Part shown: in pieces, positions 33,901 to 47,500 of the stretch | Numbering within the stretch: position 1 is the first letter of the stretch | Layout: the number at the start of each line of letters is the position of its first letter | Origin: Callaeas wilsoni | Taxonomy: Eukaryota > Chordata > Aves > Passeriformes > Callaeidae | DNA: 64,000 nucleotides | NCBI GenBank assembly: GCA_013398955.1 | Contig: VWPU01011690.1 | Coordinates: 62,001 to 126,000, forward strand | Reading direction: 5' to 3' | Position numbers and translations under genes: made by a program | The notes under the pieces: model-generated | Databases searched by the model: none | What the model saw: only the letters and a program-made list of their open reading frames with translations | Told to the model about the DNA's origin: nothing

Positions 33901-36900
33901 CTGAGGGTCAAACATAAAGCAAAGAATGGAACAGAGAGTTGAAACTAGGCCTAGTAATTCCAGGGTAAGTGAGCTCTCAGTCTCTTGTATTTCTTCCCTT
34001 TGATCTCCTGCAGTTTGGAGTTTTGCTGTGGTGTTGCAGTTCCTCGTTCCCATCACTTCACAGCCTTTGTTTGCCCTCAGCTCCAGATCCGGAGAACGAT
34101 TTCAGAGCAGTTGTGCAGTGCTTTAGAGGCTGCTGAGGGAAATAGCCACCAGGCCTGCAGGAAATTCCCTTGAAGCTGACATTCAGGGTTTTCTTGTGTA
34201 AATAGTTGTTGTATCAGGTAAAGAAAACACAACTTTTGATTGCAGGGCACCCAGTGTGCTGAACAAATCAAAGAGCTGCTTCTGAGTCGCTGTGAGCAGA
34301 GCTGTGAGCAGCACGTGGTGGAACAGCTGAGTAAACTCCTGAAGGACAGCACAAAGCCTGTGGGGCTCATCCTGAGCGAAAGGTTCATCAATGTCCCGCC
34401 ACAGATTGCTCTGCCCATGCACCAGCAGCTCCAGTAAGTTTGTTTATATTTTTTTATTCCTTGCATGATGTCGAATGGTATTTTTAATTCATATTTTTTC
34501 AGAACTCTTATGTATATAGAGCTGTGTTAAGACACTTGATGCTATAGATATAAGTAAAACATGAACAGAAAAATAATTGTTGTCTCATATATGCTTTTCA
34601 GTTAATTTTTAAAATATTTTTAATATCTTTATAAAGATAGAAAACTTTCTCAAACTCTGTAGAGGGTATAATTTGAGAACAGGTGCTGTTCTAACTCTGT
34701 AGAGGATATAATTTGAGAACAGGTGCTGTTCTACACAAATAGCTCTGTGTGTGTTGCAGTTTGTCCTTGTCTTGCAGGTTATTTTCACGCTGATCTAGGA
34801 AAATTTAAAAATGAGAACTTTTTTAGCGTGCTGATAATGAGCAGCTTGGGTGTTTCTGTTTATGTGTTAATATCTGGCTCTGGAGTGGGAGATTTGGATT
34901 GAGGGAAAGGCTTAAAAGGTGAATGAGTGCTGGCCCATGTAAATCTGCAGTGTTTGGAATAGTTTCAGGTAAATGAGTAAAGCAGGTGAAGTTCTGGTTG
35001 ATCTCTGCCAGTTCATGGATTGATATCAAAAGCTGGGTGAATGTAAATAAATTATTTCAGTGCCACACTGAGAACTGGGAACAAGGAAATTCTGTTGGAT
35101 AAGGAACTCCAGTAACAGAATGGAGATCATTTTTTTTCTGTCATTTTTGCCTTCTTTTCTCTCATGTGAGATGAGATTAGAAGTCAGATTGAGGTCACCG
35201 CAAATACAGCACTTGTCACAGCTCAAATTCAGACCTCAGCCTCTTTGTCTTAAAGGTTTTGGGGCGACAACATGTTGGACACAGGGGTGGGCAAGAGTAT
35301 TTTCTGTCTCTTCAGTTACAGTTCCTTAAGGAAGTGATAGTGTGATGTATTTTTAAGGAGAGCTGCGCTTAGAATCATTGCACAGACTCTCTGCCGTGAA
35401 CAGGACTCTGGGAAAAAAAGAGTTATCCTGTGAGCTGTGGAAAAGCATCCAGATGTTACAGTTTAAGAGTCCAAATAGTATGTTGAAGTACCAGGAATGC
35501 ATCTGCAAAATTGATTTTCTGAGGCACTCATAAAAGAGGAGGCTGCAGTTTGAATATCCTTTCTATACCAATACATTATAAAGTTTACTTACATGCTTGT
35601 TTAGGATTTAAATTGTGTAAACATTTATTCCTCTGTAGGAAGGAGCTGAGTGAGGCACAGAGAACAAACAAACCTTGTGGAAAGTGCCACTATTACCTCC
35701 TTATCAGCAAGACCTTTACAGAAGCCACAAAGAGCAATTGTAGGAGGAAGGAAGGGAGAAATCAGCCAAAGCAGGAATTAATGTTTGCAAATGCAGAGGA
35801 AGAATTCTTTCACGAGGTACCATATGATTATTTAATTTAAAGTGCTTCTTTTTCTTTCCGTATCATCAACAAGAGATGTTTCACCTCAAATTCAAGGGGA
35901 GCTTTTATCAAGATGATCACAAATATTTTTAAATGAAATCCAGGGTGTTTTGGAGTGGTGTTGAGAGAGGAGCAATCAAGCTCTTTTTGTGTATTGATTT
36001 ATCTGTTTCCTCCTGGGTACCTGTTACTTGCAGAAAATGCTCAGAAGAAAAACTTGTGGAGATCCTAAGAAGTGGCTCTTGCTTCCCTTTTCTGTCTCTA
36101 TTCTACTCAGGGCAAGTATATTCATAAAAAGTGCTAAAACACTGAGATGAAAATATTACTTCCCATTTCCTAAGGCAACCTGTCCACACAATTCTGCTGG
36201 TCCCAAGCCAGATCAGGTGAGGGGAAAATGCAGGAAATGAAATTTAAAATGTGCTTTAAATGCAAAGAATTTTTCATTTTCATGGTTTCTTTTTTTTCTT
36301 TTTTTTTTTTTTTTTGTTCCCAAAGCTTTAAAACTACTATTTTACAATATTATTACTTTGTCAAGAGACCATTATTTTTCATTTCTGGCAGTGCCTGCAG
36401 GGTAAAGGACTTGCACATTCATGGGGTGGTTAATGGCAAAGGTTCCTGTGTGTAACCGTTCTGACAGAGGCTGTGATAGGGCTGTAATTTGATTTCTTGG
36501 GAAGGAGAGAAATGTGAGTGGGGGAATTCACCGGTAGCTGTAGGGAATGGTGGTGTGGCCTCTGTGCAGCAGCAAGTTGGGGGTTTTGTTTTTGTGCTCC
36601 TGCCACAGCAGCTGAAAAGCTGAAGCTGAGCTGTGTGTGCAATGTTCCTGCAGAGCTGCTGGGGAGCAGCCTGTGATGCTCATGTGTGTTCTGTTCTAGA
36701 AGGCCCACTTTGTAGTTACTCATCTCAGCTTTGTTAGTTATTAAAGGCTAATTGTGTGCTTTCATCTGAACTGCAGTAATTCTCAGCTCAAAGGGGTAGG
36801 CTCAAACTGAGCATGTTCTGCTTTCTAAATGTCTTCTCAGTGTTTTCAAAAAATTCATTTTAAACATTATGTAGGGTGTTAAATTAAATGTCTCTCCGTA

Positions 36901-38140
36901 GTTAATAACGTGTGTTTGTTAAATGAGTGCTGGAGTGTCTGTCCTCCCTGATCACACATAATGTTAATTAAGTTGCCATAAAATAGCATTAAATGTGATG
37001 GGGCACTTGGAGCCATGTCGAACTGAGAGAAGCCTTTTTCTGCCCTTGGCACTTCCCTGTGCTTGATTCTGTTCCTTAAAATTATAACCAGCAAATCTCT
37101 TATAACCAGACTTGGAACTGATTAAAGGTGCTCAAACTGTTCTTCAGCAAAGCCACTCAATTAATGTGGTGATTCTTCCAAAATGAGATCTAAATCCTTG
37201 ATATATTGTTAGTGCAAAGCAAACCTAAAAGGAGAGTGCATCTTAATTTTCCCCACAAAGGGAAGGAATCAGATACGTTTTTCTACTTGGTGGTTCAGCT
37301 CAGAGTTCTTAATCTGACTTGTGTGAGAACTGGAAACATTTATTAGGTACAGTTTTCTTATCCATCAGGAATTTTGTCAAGGAAAGCTGATGAAAAGGGA
37401 CTTTCTGTATGGGGTTTATATCCCTGACAAAAAAATAATGCACATTCTAGACACCTGCCTGTTTGCAGAAGCATAAATTGATCCTCCAGTTGCTCCAGCC
37501 ATCTCAAGCCTCTCCAAGAGCTTCCTGAAATTCTCCTCGGGATTCATATTGGAGCCCATCCCCTTAATATTTGATTTCTACTCATATTCTTGCAGATTTG
37601 TTAAATTTAGGGCCTCTGGGCAGTTTCAAGAATAGGCCCTGAAAGCAGCAGAGCCTCAGAAATCAACAGGGCATTGATTTTTTTTCCCCCTCTCCCTCCT
37701 AGGTTGTTTTTCTGATCCCAAACTATAATGGTAGCAGTCATTTGAGAATTTAGTATGAATGATATAAATTCTATGAAAAGAAAACGGTTTAAAGCACTTT
37801 AAATAGTGGATTTTTTGGTTGGTCTCTTTGGTGGACACTTCAAGAGGGAAGAAAACTTCTTAATAAGCATGGGCATAATAGGTTAATTATTTTTCCTTTG
37901 TGTAGATGATGTATTATCTTCATGCTAATTAAGCATTTTAATCTGAATGCTTTTATTCCTGTTGTTTAGAAAGCCCTTCTGAAATTCAACTACTCTGTGC
38001 AAGAGGAAAGTGACACCTGTCTGGGTGGCAGATGGTCCTTTGATGATGTACCAATGAAGCCTTTGAGGACTGTTATGGTAGTTCCAGCGGATGGAATTCC
38101 TGGAATTATGGATAAACTCAAGGATTATCTCTCACTCTGA
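30753..38140 (+). CDS. BCCIP: BCCIP, BRCA2 and CDKN1A-interacting protein (complete, 7 exons, 314 aa)
   Basis: BCCIP is a nuclear protein that binds BRCA2 and p21. It acts in homologous recombination, cell-cycle control and large-subunit ribosome biogenesis. Exons: 30753-30911, 32278-32352, 32837-32917, 33636-33728, 34246-34433, 35639-35816, 37970-38140. They total 945 bases with every junction in phase. Peptides matching the family: VNIEFEAHSISDNDYNGIKK, LFLKAPVNTAELTDILIQQN, EEEVFGFISCLNLTERK, PVGLILSERFINVPPQIALP, TNKPCGKCHYYLLISKTF, MFANAEEEFF, SVQEESDTCLGGRWSFDDVP and a C-terminal MDKLKDYLSL. The ATG at 30,753 sits in a good Kozak context (GGCGCCATGG). The acidic N-terminal tail of mammals is replaced by a Ser/Gly/Glu repeat. 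Confidence 0.97.
31275..31445 (-). mobile_element. CR1 LINE 3' end, antisense, BCCIP intron 1
   Basis: Antisense CR1 tail (ATAGAATCCCAGAATAGTCT, GGAAAGGACCTTAAATCC) followed by CCAGGCTGCTCCAAGCCCCG and CTTCCAGGGATCCAGGGGCA. Confidence 0.92.
32486..32625 (-). mobile_element. CR1 LINE 3' end, antisense, BCCIP intron 2
   Basis: Antisense CR1 tail AATCCCAGAATAGTTTGGGT, then AAGCCCATCCAGTGCCACCC and TGGACACTTCCAGGGATGG. It is very similar to the copy at 31,275-31,445 and in the same orientation, about 1.2 kb away with BCCIP exon 2 between them. Confidence 0.92.
34653..34732. repeat. 40-bp tandem duplication in BCCIP intron
   Basis: Unit AACTCTGTAGAGGGTATAAT continuing to GTGCTGTTCT, at 34,653-34,692 and 34,693-34,732, with one visible difference (GGGT against GGAT). 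Confidence 0.9.
35817..37969 (+). other. BCCIP: BCCIP last intron
   Basis: A 2.15-kb intron with a polypyrimidine/poly-T run near 36,292-36,316. I see no additional gene or clear repeat. Confidence 0.6.
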
Positions 38141-38310
38141 GCTTCCCTGCAAACAGCAGGTTTTTATGGAGCAGCCGTGCAGGACTGCGACCTCACAATG
38201 TTTTCAGAACTGCTGTTGAGTCAACGGCTTTGTGCAACCAAAAATATCCACCAAATGAGTATTTTTAAATATTGCATCTTGTTTTACTTTGGTGTCCTCA
38301 CGAAGCAGTC

Positions 38311-38316
38311 AATAAA
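38311..38316 (+). terminator. BCCIP: BCCIP poly(A) signal
   Basis: AATAAA 171 bp past the BCCIP stop codon. Confidence 0.75.
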
Positions 38317-38527
38317 AACCCAGTGTCAAAAAAGAAAACCTGGATATCTGCTCGCTGTATTTTTAACCAAAGCTGAGTCGTGTGGTTTTGTTCCAAAATA
38401 ATGCATACAGCTCCTTTTGTTGAGAAAAGTGCTTTTTCTTTATGTTTGTTCTGTTACAGTACATTTATGTCAAAGGTTTGAAATCATTTCATCGGTTAAG
38501 GTGGGGATGTACTTTGCATCTATTGCT

Positions 38528-38537
38528 TTTATTTATT
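38528..38537 (-). terminator. DHX32: DHX32 poly(A) signals
   Basis: The + sequence TTTATTTATT holds two overlapping AATAAA hexamers on -, only about 30-40 nt past the DHX32 stop. This predicts an unusually short 3' UTR unless distal signals are used. Confidence 0.6.
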
Positions 38538-38568
38538 GTTGTCCAGTATGTGATGGTTCAGTCAAAAA

Positions 38569-41500
38569 TCACTGAATAACACATCTCTGCTCAGGGGGAG
38601 TTTGGGGAAATTCCTCATTTTCTTTGCTGTCATTGGCAGTTTTCTGTTCCTCCTTCGTGGCTGAAGCAGGTGCCGAGTGCTTGATCACTTCCTGCAGAAT
38701 ATCCTTGCTTTCACTTGGAGGAAGATTGCTGAAATAATACTGAGGTACCAGCTCTGCAAATCTGGGGAGGGAATTACACAAAACACTGTTACATTTTTCA
38801 ATTAAATTTTGAAATATTTGAATCATTATTTCCAGGTCTGTCTAAAAGAAGCTACAAAGTTGATATTTCAACCCAAAACTCTGCAAGAAACCAAGATTCT
38901 CTGCAAGATGTATTCAGTAGCCTTGCACTGAATATCCTCAGCCTGCACTGGAGGTGCAGTGCAGGTCCCAGTGCTGCAGATTGCATTAAATGGGAATTTC
39001 CCTGCTTTGGAAGAGAATGGTTCAAGAATGTGATGGAAAAAGCTCTCCTATAAACATGGGAAGTAGAAAAGATGGGAGAGTGAAATGTATGTTCTTTATG
39101 TAAAGAGATTTTTGCAGAAGGAAGACTCTGGTCTCTCCCTGAATCCATAAACAGTCCATGCTTCAGCTGGCTGGGTACAGTAAATGTGTTAAGAAAAAGA
39201 TTTGCTGGAAAATAAGTTTTCAGGGAACAAAGACCTTTCCAGCTGGATTCATGTGTGAGTACACTGCTCTGTTAACTCTGTTTGAATTTTTCTTCTGTAT
39301 ATTTTACTTTGTAAGAAATTTTGCAGCTAATAATGTGGGTTTTTTAAATTGATTACAGCTACTGTGGCAAATACTGCGAATAGTAGGGGCCTGAGATCAC
39401 AGATCTTCCTTTTTTTTTTTAAATCCCCACAAAGTGATGATTTTGTGGTGGATACAGGAGTGAAGGAGCAATTTCATCACAGTTCACTTACAGCTGGGGG
39501 GAGATCTCGGAGACGACTCGGATGGAATTGCCCTCTGAGATGCTGAACTCATGGAATAGAACCCACTCTGGAATCCTCCTGGCGTTGTAATAGGATGAGA
39601 AGGGATGGAGCTGGGCCACTTGTTTGTGTGTCAACATTAAATAGTTCCCTGAGCCATCCACATCACGAGCCATCTGAAAAAACAAGTTGAGAGAGTTGTC
39701 CATTATTTAATTGATCAGTGCCTATTAGATTTAAACCAGAAATTAAACTTCCTTTCAGATACTTTCAGCTGGAACCTCTTCCCAGATTTGTGGGGGAAAG
39801 CTTGGGACTGGATACCATGAAAGGAGACTTAAAGAAAATGTTGATCTGTGTATTTTGAAAGGAAGCTGCAACCAGTACAAAAGTATCTGAGTTTTGGCTT
39901 TGAAGGGTCTGTGTGAAAACACAAATTCTTTAGCATATATACTTTTCATAGGCTTTTAAATGCAATCTGTCAGGCCATGAAATGTGCAGTTGGGAGGGGT
40001 CATTCTCGTGTTGAGATGGAGCACGGGGATGTGAAGGAAAGCCTGGGGACTCAAGTGGGAATAAATCAATCTAGTTTACATTTACAATTACAGTTAGAGT
40101 GCCTTCCTGAGATGAAGCAAGCTGCGTTATGTGCACCTAAATATATCCAAGTCATTTCTCTATTTCCAGGCAATTTTCACAAAAACACCTTCAAAAAGGC
40201 AATAATTCCTGAGAGAATGTTGCAAGTTCAAGAGGTTTTTTGAGGTAAAAGAGTTCTTTGAGTGAAAGGCATATTGGCAGTTTTCTTATTGCTGTGGAGT
40301 GTGTGAACTCCATGCAGGGAGAGATGAACCCCAGAGGAAAAGCTGGAATGGGCAGAAGTGTTTGATACACTGGGAAAAAAAATGGCTTTTATCCTTTCTG
40401 GTGATCAAGAGCTTTCACTAATGAACTTAAGTTTTCTGAAAGCATTCTACATAATTTAACAGTGCAGGAAGATGAAACCACAGTGTTTTTCCTTACATGC
40501 ATGAAGTACCCAGATAAAAGAGCTTTCTTAATGCTCAGTAGGTTTTCTTCTGATCCAAAGTCTGGTTCTGAAATGGGAAGTTCAATGCGCTTCATGATCT
40601 CCACCAGCTCGGCTCTGATCATCTCTGCCATGCTCAGAGCAGAACTGCTCAGGAAATACTCACGGCACCATTTCTCATTGCTGAAGTCTGTGGGGGAAAA
40701 AACCAGTATTTTGGCTTGAACAGAATCTCATTGGTGGGTGCAATCCACAGAGATGCTGCTCTGTGAAATGTTCTTGCACGGCTGCAGTAGATGATGTCCG
40801 AAATTCTGGTAATGAGCCATACAGACAGCTTGGGCTCAGCTTGGAAAGTAAGTGGGCAATACTTGGTATCCTCACTTACAGAACTGCAGCTGTTTCTGAA
40901 TCAAATCCCTGCTTTGCTCTGAGTAAATTTTCCCAGAGAATGAGGAGCAGCTCTGTTTTTCAAGCCCCGTGGATTCAGGCCAGGACACGGAGCTGAAATC
41001 ACATCTGTAGTGCCAGTGCTGATCCTGCATTCTGGGAAAGGACTGGTTCTCCTGAGCTCCCTTCAGCATTCCACATGACTGACCAGGAAACAATCCTGCT
41101 TTCTTGTCCCAAATTTTTACTCAGTATGAGCAAATTTACCCCTCTGCTGTCTGAGCACGATGCTCGGGCTAAATGAAGCACAGGAAGATGCAGTGAAGGG
41201 CTGCTGCTGCTGCTGCCTTTCATTTGTGTTCCTGTAATGTGGATGCTGAAATGCTGTTAGCAGGGAAATTTTCTCTGCTTGCATTCATTCTGTGAGAACT
41301 TTTCCTTTGCTGTGTAAGCTATGTAAACAATAGATAGGGTTTTTGTAAGTAGCATTCATATCTGGTATCTTCCGACCTTGTGTACAATAAAATAAGAAAA
41401 AACATTTCTAAGTGGGTGTCTGAGACTTTGACCAAGCGCCCTAGGAGAAGTGTGAGCACTGTTCAATTGCTTAATGGAACTAGAATATATAAATGGTATT

Positions 41501-44500
41501 GTAAATTTAATAAATAATTCATTCCTCACTCTGACTCCTGCCTCACTGCATCTCTGAACCCCTGCTTGGAAGCCCACACTGTAAACATGGACTTTACTAC
41601 TTTCCATTTTTCCCTTACATTTTCCTTTCAGTTTACAGCTATCAAAAAGCCACCAGAATTGTTGGGCTCTTGGGGGAATTAAGGCCCTCCTCAACAGCTT
41701 TTATTCATCCTAAACTTGGATTTTGTGCTTCTCCAGGAGGAACCATCATCCTGGTTTTGCACAGTGTCACTTCAAAGGAGAATTGGAGAAAAAGTGCTTA
41801 TGTATCCCTGTTGGGTAAGAGATGCTCTCCTAGGTCGCTTAAAATTAATTAATAAATTAATATTTATCAGCAACAGCAACTCCCATAGGTTTCTCCCTGC
41901 GCATCAGCAATTCTAGAAGGAATCACCACATTTTTGGGTTTGGTTTTTTTCCAAACTGGTCCCAGTGTGGTTCATTTTGGCTCGGGCACACTTGCCTGGG
42001 TCTGTGGGGCCGGCAGTGGCCGCCCTGAAGGCGTTGAAGACGTTGATGAGGGTGAAGTGATCTCCTGCGGGGTGGGAGAAGCGGCGCCAGCGGGTCAGAG
42101 CGATGTCCCGCGTGCCGGGAGCGGCGCGCGCGAAGCAGCTGGGAGCTGAGCAGGGAACCAAGCCGAGGTGAGAACACACAGGTGAGTGCACAAAACCCCA
42201 CTGCTATTCTTGGGTTTTTCCTTCTCTCTTGCCTTTAATCCCCAGTGCTGGATCGGTGCTGAAGAACTGAACCTGCTGCATTCACTGAGGGTTTATTTTT
42301 GTGCGTGTCCTTCCAGGCTTGTTTAGTTAATGTGTGCTGCAAACACAAAAGAGCAGCTTTCTCCCAGGCTGATGCCAAAAAAAGCTTCCTAATGTCACAA
42401 CCTAATTTAGCCAGAATCCAAAAAATGATTTCTTTATTATAAAAGGACATCTTTTGATTTAATGCCTTAATTTACCCTTCTGTGTTCAAATTTGTGCTTT
42501 CCAGTGCATTTTACTTTTGTGTCTTTTGAGATGGTTGAGCTTTTTTAAAATGGAATTGTGCCTATGCTCAACCATTTACATTTGTAAGATGTGCTTAAAA
42601 AAACTTATCACAAGTTAAAAACCAGCCCTGTTTGGGCATAAAAAGTTGTCCTACAGGGAGAACAGCTCGTGCAGCTCAATATCCTGTGGTTCATGTGTTT
42701 GCTGCCTAAGACTCCAAGGTTATGTCATTTTTATAAAATACTTGCAGTAGAGAGACAAGATCACAAAGTAATTCTTTGTAGGTCAACAGTTCGATGTTGT
42801 TTTATAATTAGAATTTCCCTTAATTTGCTGCCCCAATCTGCAACAAATGTAGATTAAGATAAGAAAGTTTCATTTGGAAGGGATGCTTCTGACAAAACGG
42901 AGGAAGCCAAGGGGCAGCTGAAGCCTGGAAATGGAATTCTCTGTGGGAATTCTTTACCTAGGTTTCATTGTATCCTTACAGTTAAACAGCCAAATCTATC
43001 CATTTACTTGAAATACAGGGGATGAGAATAATAAAAATTTGCTTTCGTGGATAGATTTGGAAAGAGTCTGGACTGGGCAGGTGGCACAAGGCCTGCAGTG
43101 AGAGCTGCTCAGGAGTACCTGTTACCATGGCTGCAATGGTGAGCATCTCGTCCACACACCCAAATTCACACGAAGCCAGCAGGGCCTTGGACAGCTGAGG
43201 ATCCAGGGGGAATTCAGACATAATAATCCCAAACTCAGAGAGGTTTCCGTTGTTATCCAGCGCGGCCAGATAATCCAGATCTTCCAAAGCCTGCATCAGG
43301 CTTTCAGGAGCTAAGGAAAAGGGAAGAAATTCCAGTTCTTGACAGTGGCTGCACAGAAATGAATGTCTGAATTCCCGTTATAATATTTCAGTTGTGGGAA
43401 AACGATAGGAGTCAACTTCTTTTATTTGACAATGAGTAGGAACAAAAAGTAATGCATAAATGAAAGGCTGGGAAAATTCTGGAGGAGGAAAACGAGAGGT
43501 AACAATCATAGAGCTGCAAATCTCTTTGCTGATACTTTTTATGTCAGAACAACTTTTGTCAAAAGCCCAGCCACAATCCTCAATAGTGTATTAGCCCCTA
43601 GACTGTGTCAAAACTGCTTCCATCGTTGGAAGTTTTCAGGTGTTTTTTTTGTGTTCATTCTTTTTTAAGAGGGGTAGTCACATTTGAGGGATGCTGAGCT
43701 ACAGGACAGGTCTAGGAAAGATATTTTTTAACCAGAGGAGAAGCATTTACAGAAGTTGTAACTCTTATTCTTGCAGGTATTTGGAGTTGCCTTTTTAATT
43801 ATTATACTCTTTTTTTACATTGTTTCTCATGATACCAGAAGAAAAATGGGACTGTAGTAAAAGAAAATGTCTCCTTAACAACTGGCTGTACTTTCTCACT
43901 CCACAAAATTCAATGTTCAGTTTTCTCTTAGTGTGGGTTATAACTTATTTCCAACCTCCATGGGTAGAAGTGGGAACCGTGAGGCAGCAAAAATAATGAG
44001 GGAATATAGGAAAATGTCCTGAGAGGACAGGATTAAGCAAATCAACACTTAAAATTAGAACTTGAGCAGGTCTGTGGGAAATCTGATGGTGATAAAAGTA
44101 GGTCAGACAAGCAGAGAAGAGCTTTATGTGGCTCCAGTTCTGGGGCTGGAGAGAGGCAACCTGAAGTCGTCAGGCCTACACTCCAAAAAATTGTTGCCAG
44201 AGCATGAAAGACATGGGTGGAAATTTGGGAACTCCTGAAGTGTGAAGGTTCTTTTTAAAGGTTCTTTCCTCCCAGCTCTTTTCAGAGGGAGATTTCTGGT
44301 CCAGGTCCTATTGAATGGTCAATATCTTTTATAGGTGCCAGTTCATTTACATTCACAGGTGCTCTCCAACCACTGCAGCGACTTTCTCCTTACTCCTGCC
44401 TAAAGATCTGCTTGATATCATCTCTCTTTTATGGATAAAAAGTTAAATTCCAGTGCCCTTGAAGCTGATGGCAGAAATTCCGCTGCAGCAGGGCTTGGCC

Positions 44501-47500
44501 TCATCCCCAGCCCTGGCAATTTGTCAGCTTCTTTGGGCTGTTGTCAGTCTGGGCATTAATGGGCAAAAAATCGCTCAATAAAATAACCAGGCCACAGCCA
44601 CAGCTGCCCACACAGGCAGGGGGTGTTTTTGCACTTGAATCTTCATTAGTAAGCGACTGGAGATAATTTCTTGCATTCATTAAGAGTGGGAGTGTCTCTG
44701 GCACCACCAAGACTAAAAGCAGAGCAAGGCTGTAATTAGCTGCTAGGTCACATTTAGCCACACATTTCCAACACATTCTGCAGGAAAATCTTGAGGTCGG
44801 GTTTTGGCTTCATTGGCAGTGAACTGTTTATTGCCATCTCTGTGTAATTAACTTCTTATAATCAAGGAAAAAGGGAAATGGGAGGCAAACAAGCAGCTGT
44901 TGTTTTTAACCTCATTCTGTTACATCTGAAGGGGAAAAACAGTTTATTAATTCCCCTTACATGAGATTTTCCAGAACTTCTCCAGCATCTGAATCTGCTG
45001 ATGTGACTTCAGTTAGGTTTAAAACATCCCGTTTTCAGACAAATTCTCTCAGAAGCCTGTAAATTCCTGTTAAAGCTGTGGACCTGCTTCCTTTCAGTCT
45101 CAGAGTTCTTCCCTCTGCCTGTACAATTCCATCCAGAGAGAACATTTCCTATCAGATACGTGGGGTTTAATGGGATAAATGATGAGCCCTTGCGAAAGCT
45201 AAAGCACCTGAGAAGAAAATACTGAGGAATTTTACAGACATGAGAAGCAGCAGCTGATGATGAATACGAGTCAGTGACAGGAAATAAAAATCAGTGATTG
45301 AAAATACAGAGAGAGTAAAAGGGTCATTCAGAGGTGTAGTAATTACTAGGAAATCATGGAAAGCTATTTTCCAGAAGTCAACAAAGTAGTTTGTGCTAGA
45401 GCTTGCAAAATATATGGTTATATGGCAGCCAATTTCAACCCCCTGATAGCATCAGTAATTTGCATTTTTATGCCCTAGAGTTAGTTGTCTTGAGATTTAT
45501 AAGCACAAATTACTTCCCTGTCTTGCTATGAGTGTCCTGGAAAAAAAAAAGAAAAAAAAGATTCCTGAAGTTTTATTGCTCTAGAAAGGACAAGACAGTA
45601 AAGGTGGATTAGAGCAGGTGAAGGAACAGTAAAAAAGCAAAAATAAAAAACCAGAGTAGGGTTTTTTAGAGTTTCCTGCCTGCAGCAGCCACTGCTGCCT
45701 TGAGGTGTGAACCACAAGCATTTGGGACTCCACTGCTGCTTTCACAGGAGCAAAGTTAAAAAAAACCTCTCAAGATGTGTCCTGTGCTTTCAACAAGAAA
45801 CTGTCACATCCCTGGAATTTTAAAAGGTATTTCCTAATCCAATTTTTCTTTCCCTGGTCTGTGTTCTTTGGCTGCTCAAGTCTGGGTTGCTCTGGACTCG
45901 TTTCAGGAACTCTGACCAGTTTTATGTAAATACAGATCCTGCTTTTGATCCTTCTTAGGCTTAGTAAAGCAAATATATAACCAAATGTTATTGTTAGCAC
46001 TGGAATTGTTTATCTGGGAGTTTCAAGCTACTTAAAATTATATTCTTGGTTTCATATTTTTGTAGCTTTGATGTGAACAGAGAAAGTTCTGTCTCTAAAG
46101 GCAGGTACACCTGGAGTCTTCAGTGCCACACCTCACGTGGCTGAAAGGGAAGTGCTCAGGGTGTGATCAAAAAATTCAAAATGTTATTCTTGTTGCATTA
46201 GGAAGCAAGCGATTTGGGAATTTGGACAAAATTCTGTAATAAGCGGATATTAGAGATAGGAATGAAACTTAAATTTAGTGATTTTTAATAGTCCATTTAA
46301 CTGCTCTCTGGTGCTTCTCTGGAGGATCCACAGCTCCTGTGTTCTGGCCTCCTGCTCTGCAAATGCTGAGTGTGTAAAGTATCTTTTTCCTGATAGATCT
46401 CTTCCTTCCATGGGAATAACTGTTGAAAAGTTAGAGCTGCCACGGGTGTCAGGTGAAGGGATGTTGTCTTTAAAGGGCTGATTCTCTGCCTGGCACCCCA
46501 GAGGTTTTGCAGGCTCTGAACAGCACAAGGAACCAGCAGGGTGATCACTGCAGGGAGCACAGCCCTGGGGAATGGTGTGTGCTCTTCCTGGGTTCTGCCA
46601 CTGCTCCTCGGGGACAGACTGAAGAGACGGAGGGGTCTCTGCCAAACTTTCCTCAAATCATGCACAGATTTTTCTTCTGCAAGCACAGAGGAATCAGGTT
46701 TCCTCCTGATTCTCTTTTTGCCCCCCTGTAACTTCTGAGTCAGGGTTTTTGATGTGTCTGTTTTGCTCTGAAGCCACCAGTTCTAGAACTATTATTTTGA
46801 AATGATAGTTGATCGTTAAAAATTACTTTCCCAAACTCATACTTTGCAGTCTTTCCATTCCCCCTCATGCTGCTTCATCACTCCTCCAGTCTGGCTGGTG
46901 ATGGTCCCTGCTGTGCTTTCCTGCCAGCAGGGACAGCCAGGACAGGGCCTGACCTGCCTTGTCCTGACAAAATATACTGAATAATGTCTGCACACATCAT
47001 TTCGCTGATGAAATCCGGAATTTGAAACATCAAAGAATTAACGAGTGAATTTAAGATAATAAATCTGCCCTGAAGTGATCTCTGTGGAGCAGACCTTACA
47101 TAGTGCATTGAGTTTCTCTTTGACAGTCTGTGATGAAAACATATGCAAACAATTTTATATATTTATACAGATCTTGTTATTCTGGATTTTCTAGAAATAT
47201 GTTCTCCAGTGGGTAGTAAAAGCATAGCTCTCAAATGTCATGGTATCCATGACCATCAGCACATCCTTTAATTTGAAAATTGTTTATGGAAATTCTGAAA
47301 GAATGCAGAATCTGCAAATGCTTTCACCTTGATTCCCCACAGAAATTTTACATGGCTTCGTCTTTATAATGATTTGCTTAGTTTAAATAAGGATTTTCCA
47401 GTGATTTGCAGAAGTACTCAATGTTGCTGCAGTCTATGGGACCAGAATTCTTTTGTCCCATTATAAACCCCAGCAAAGATCTTTCTGATTAACTGATCAA

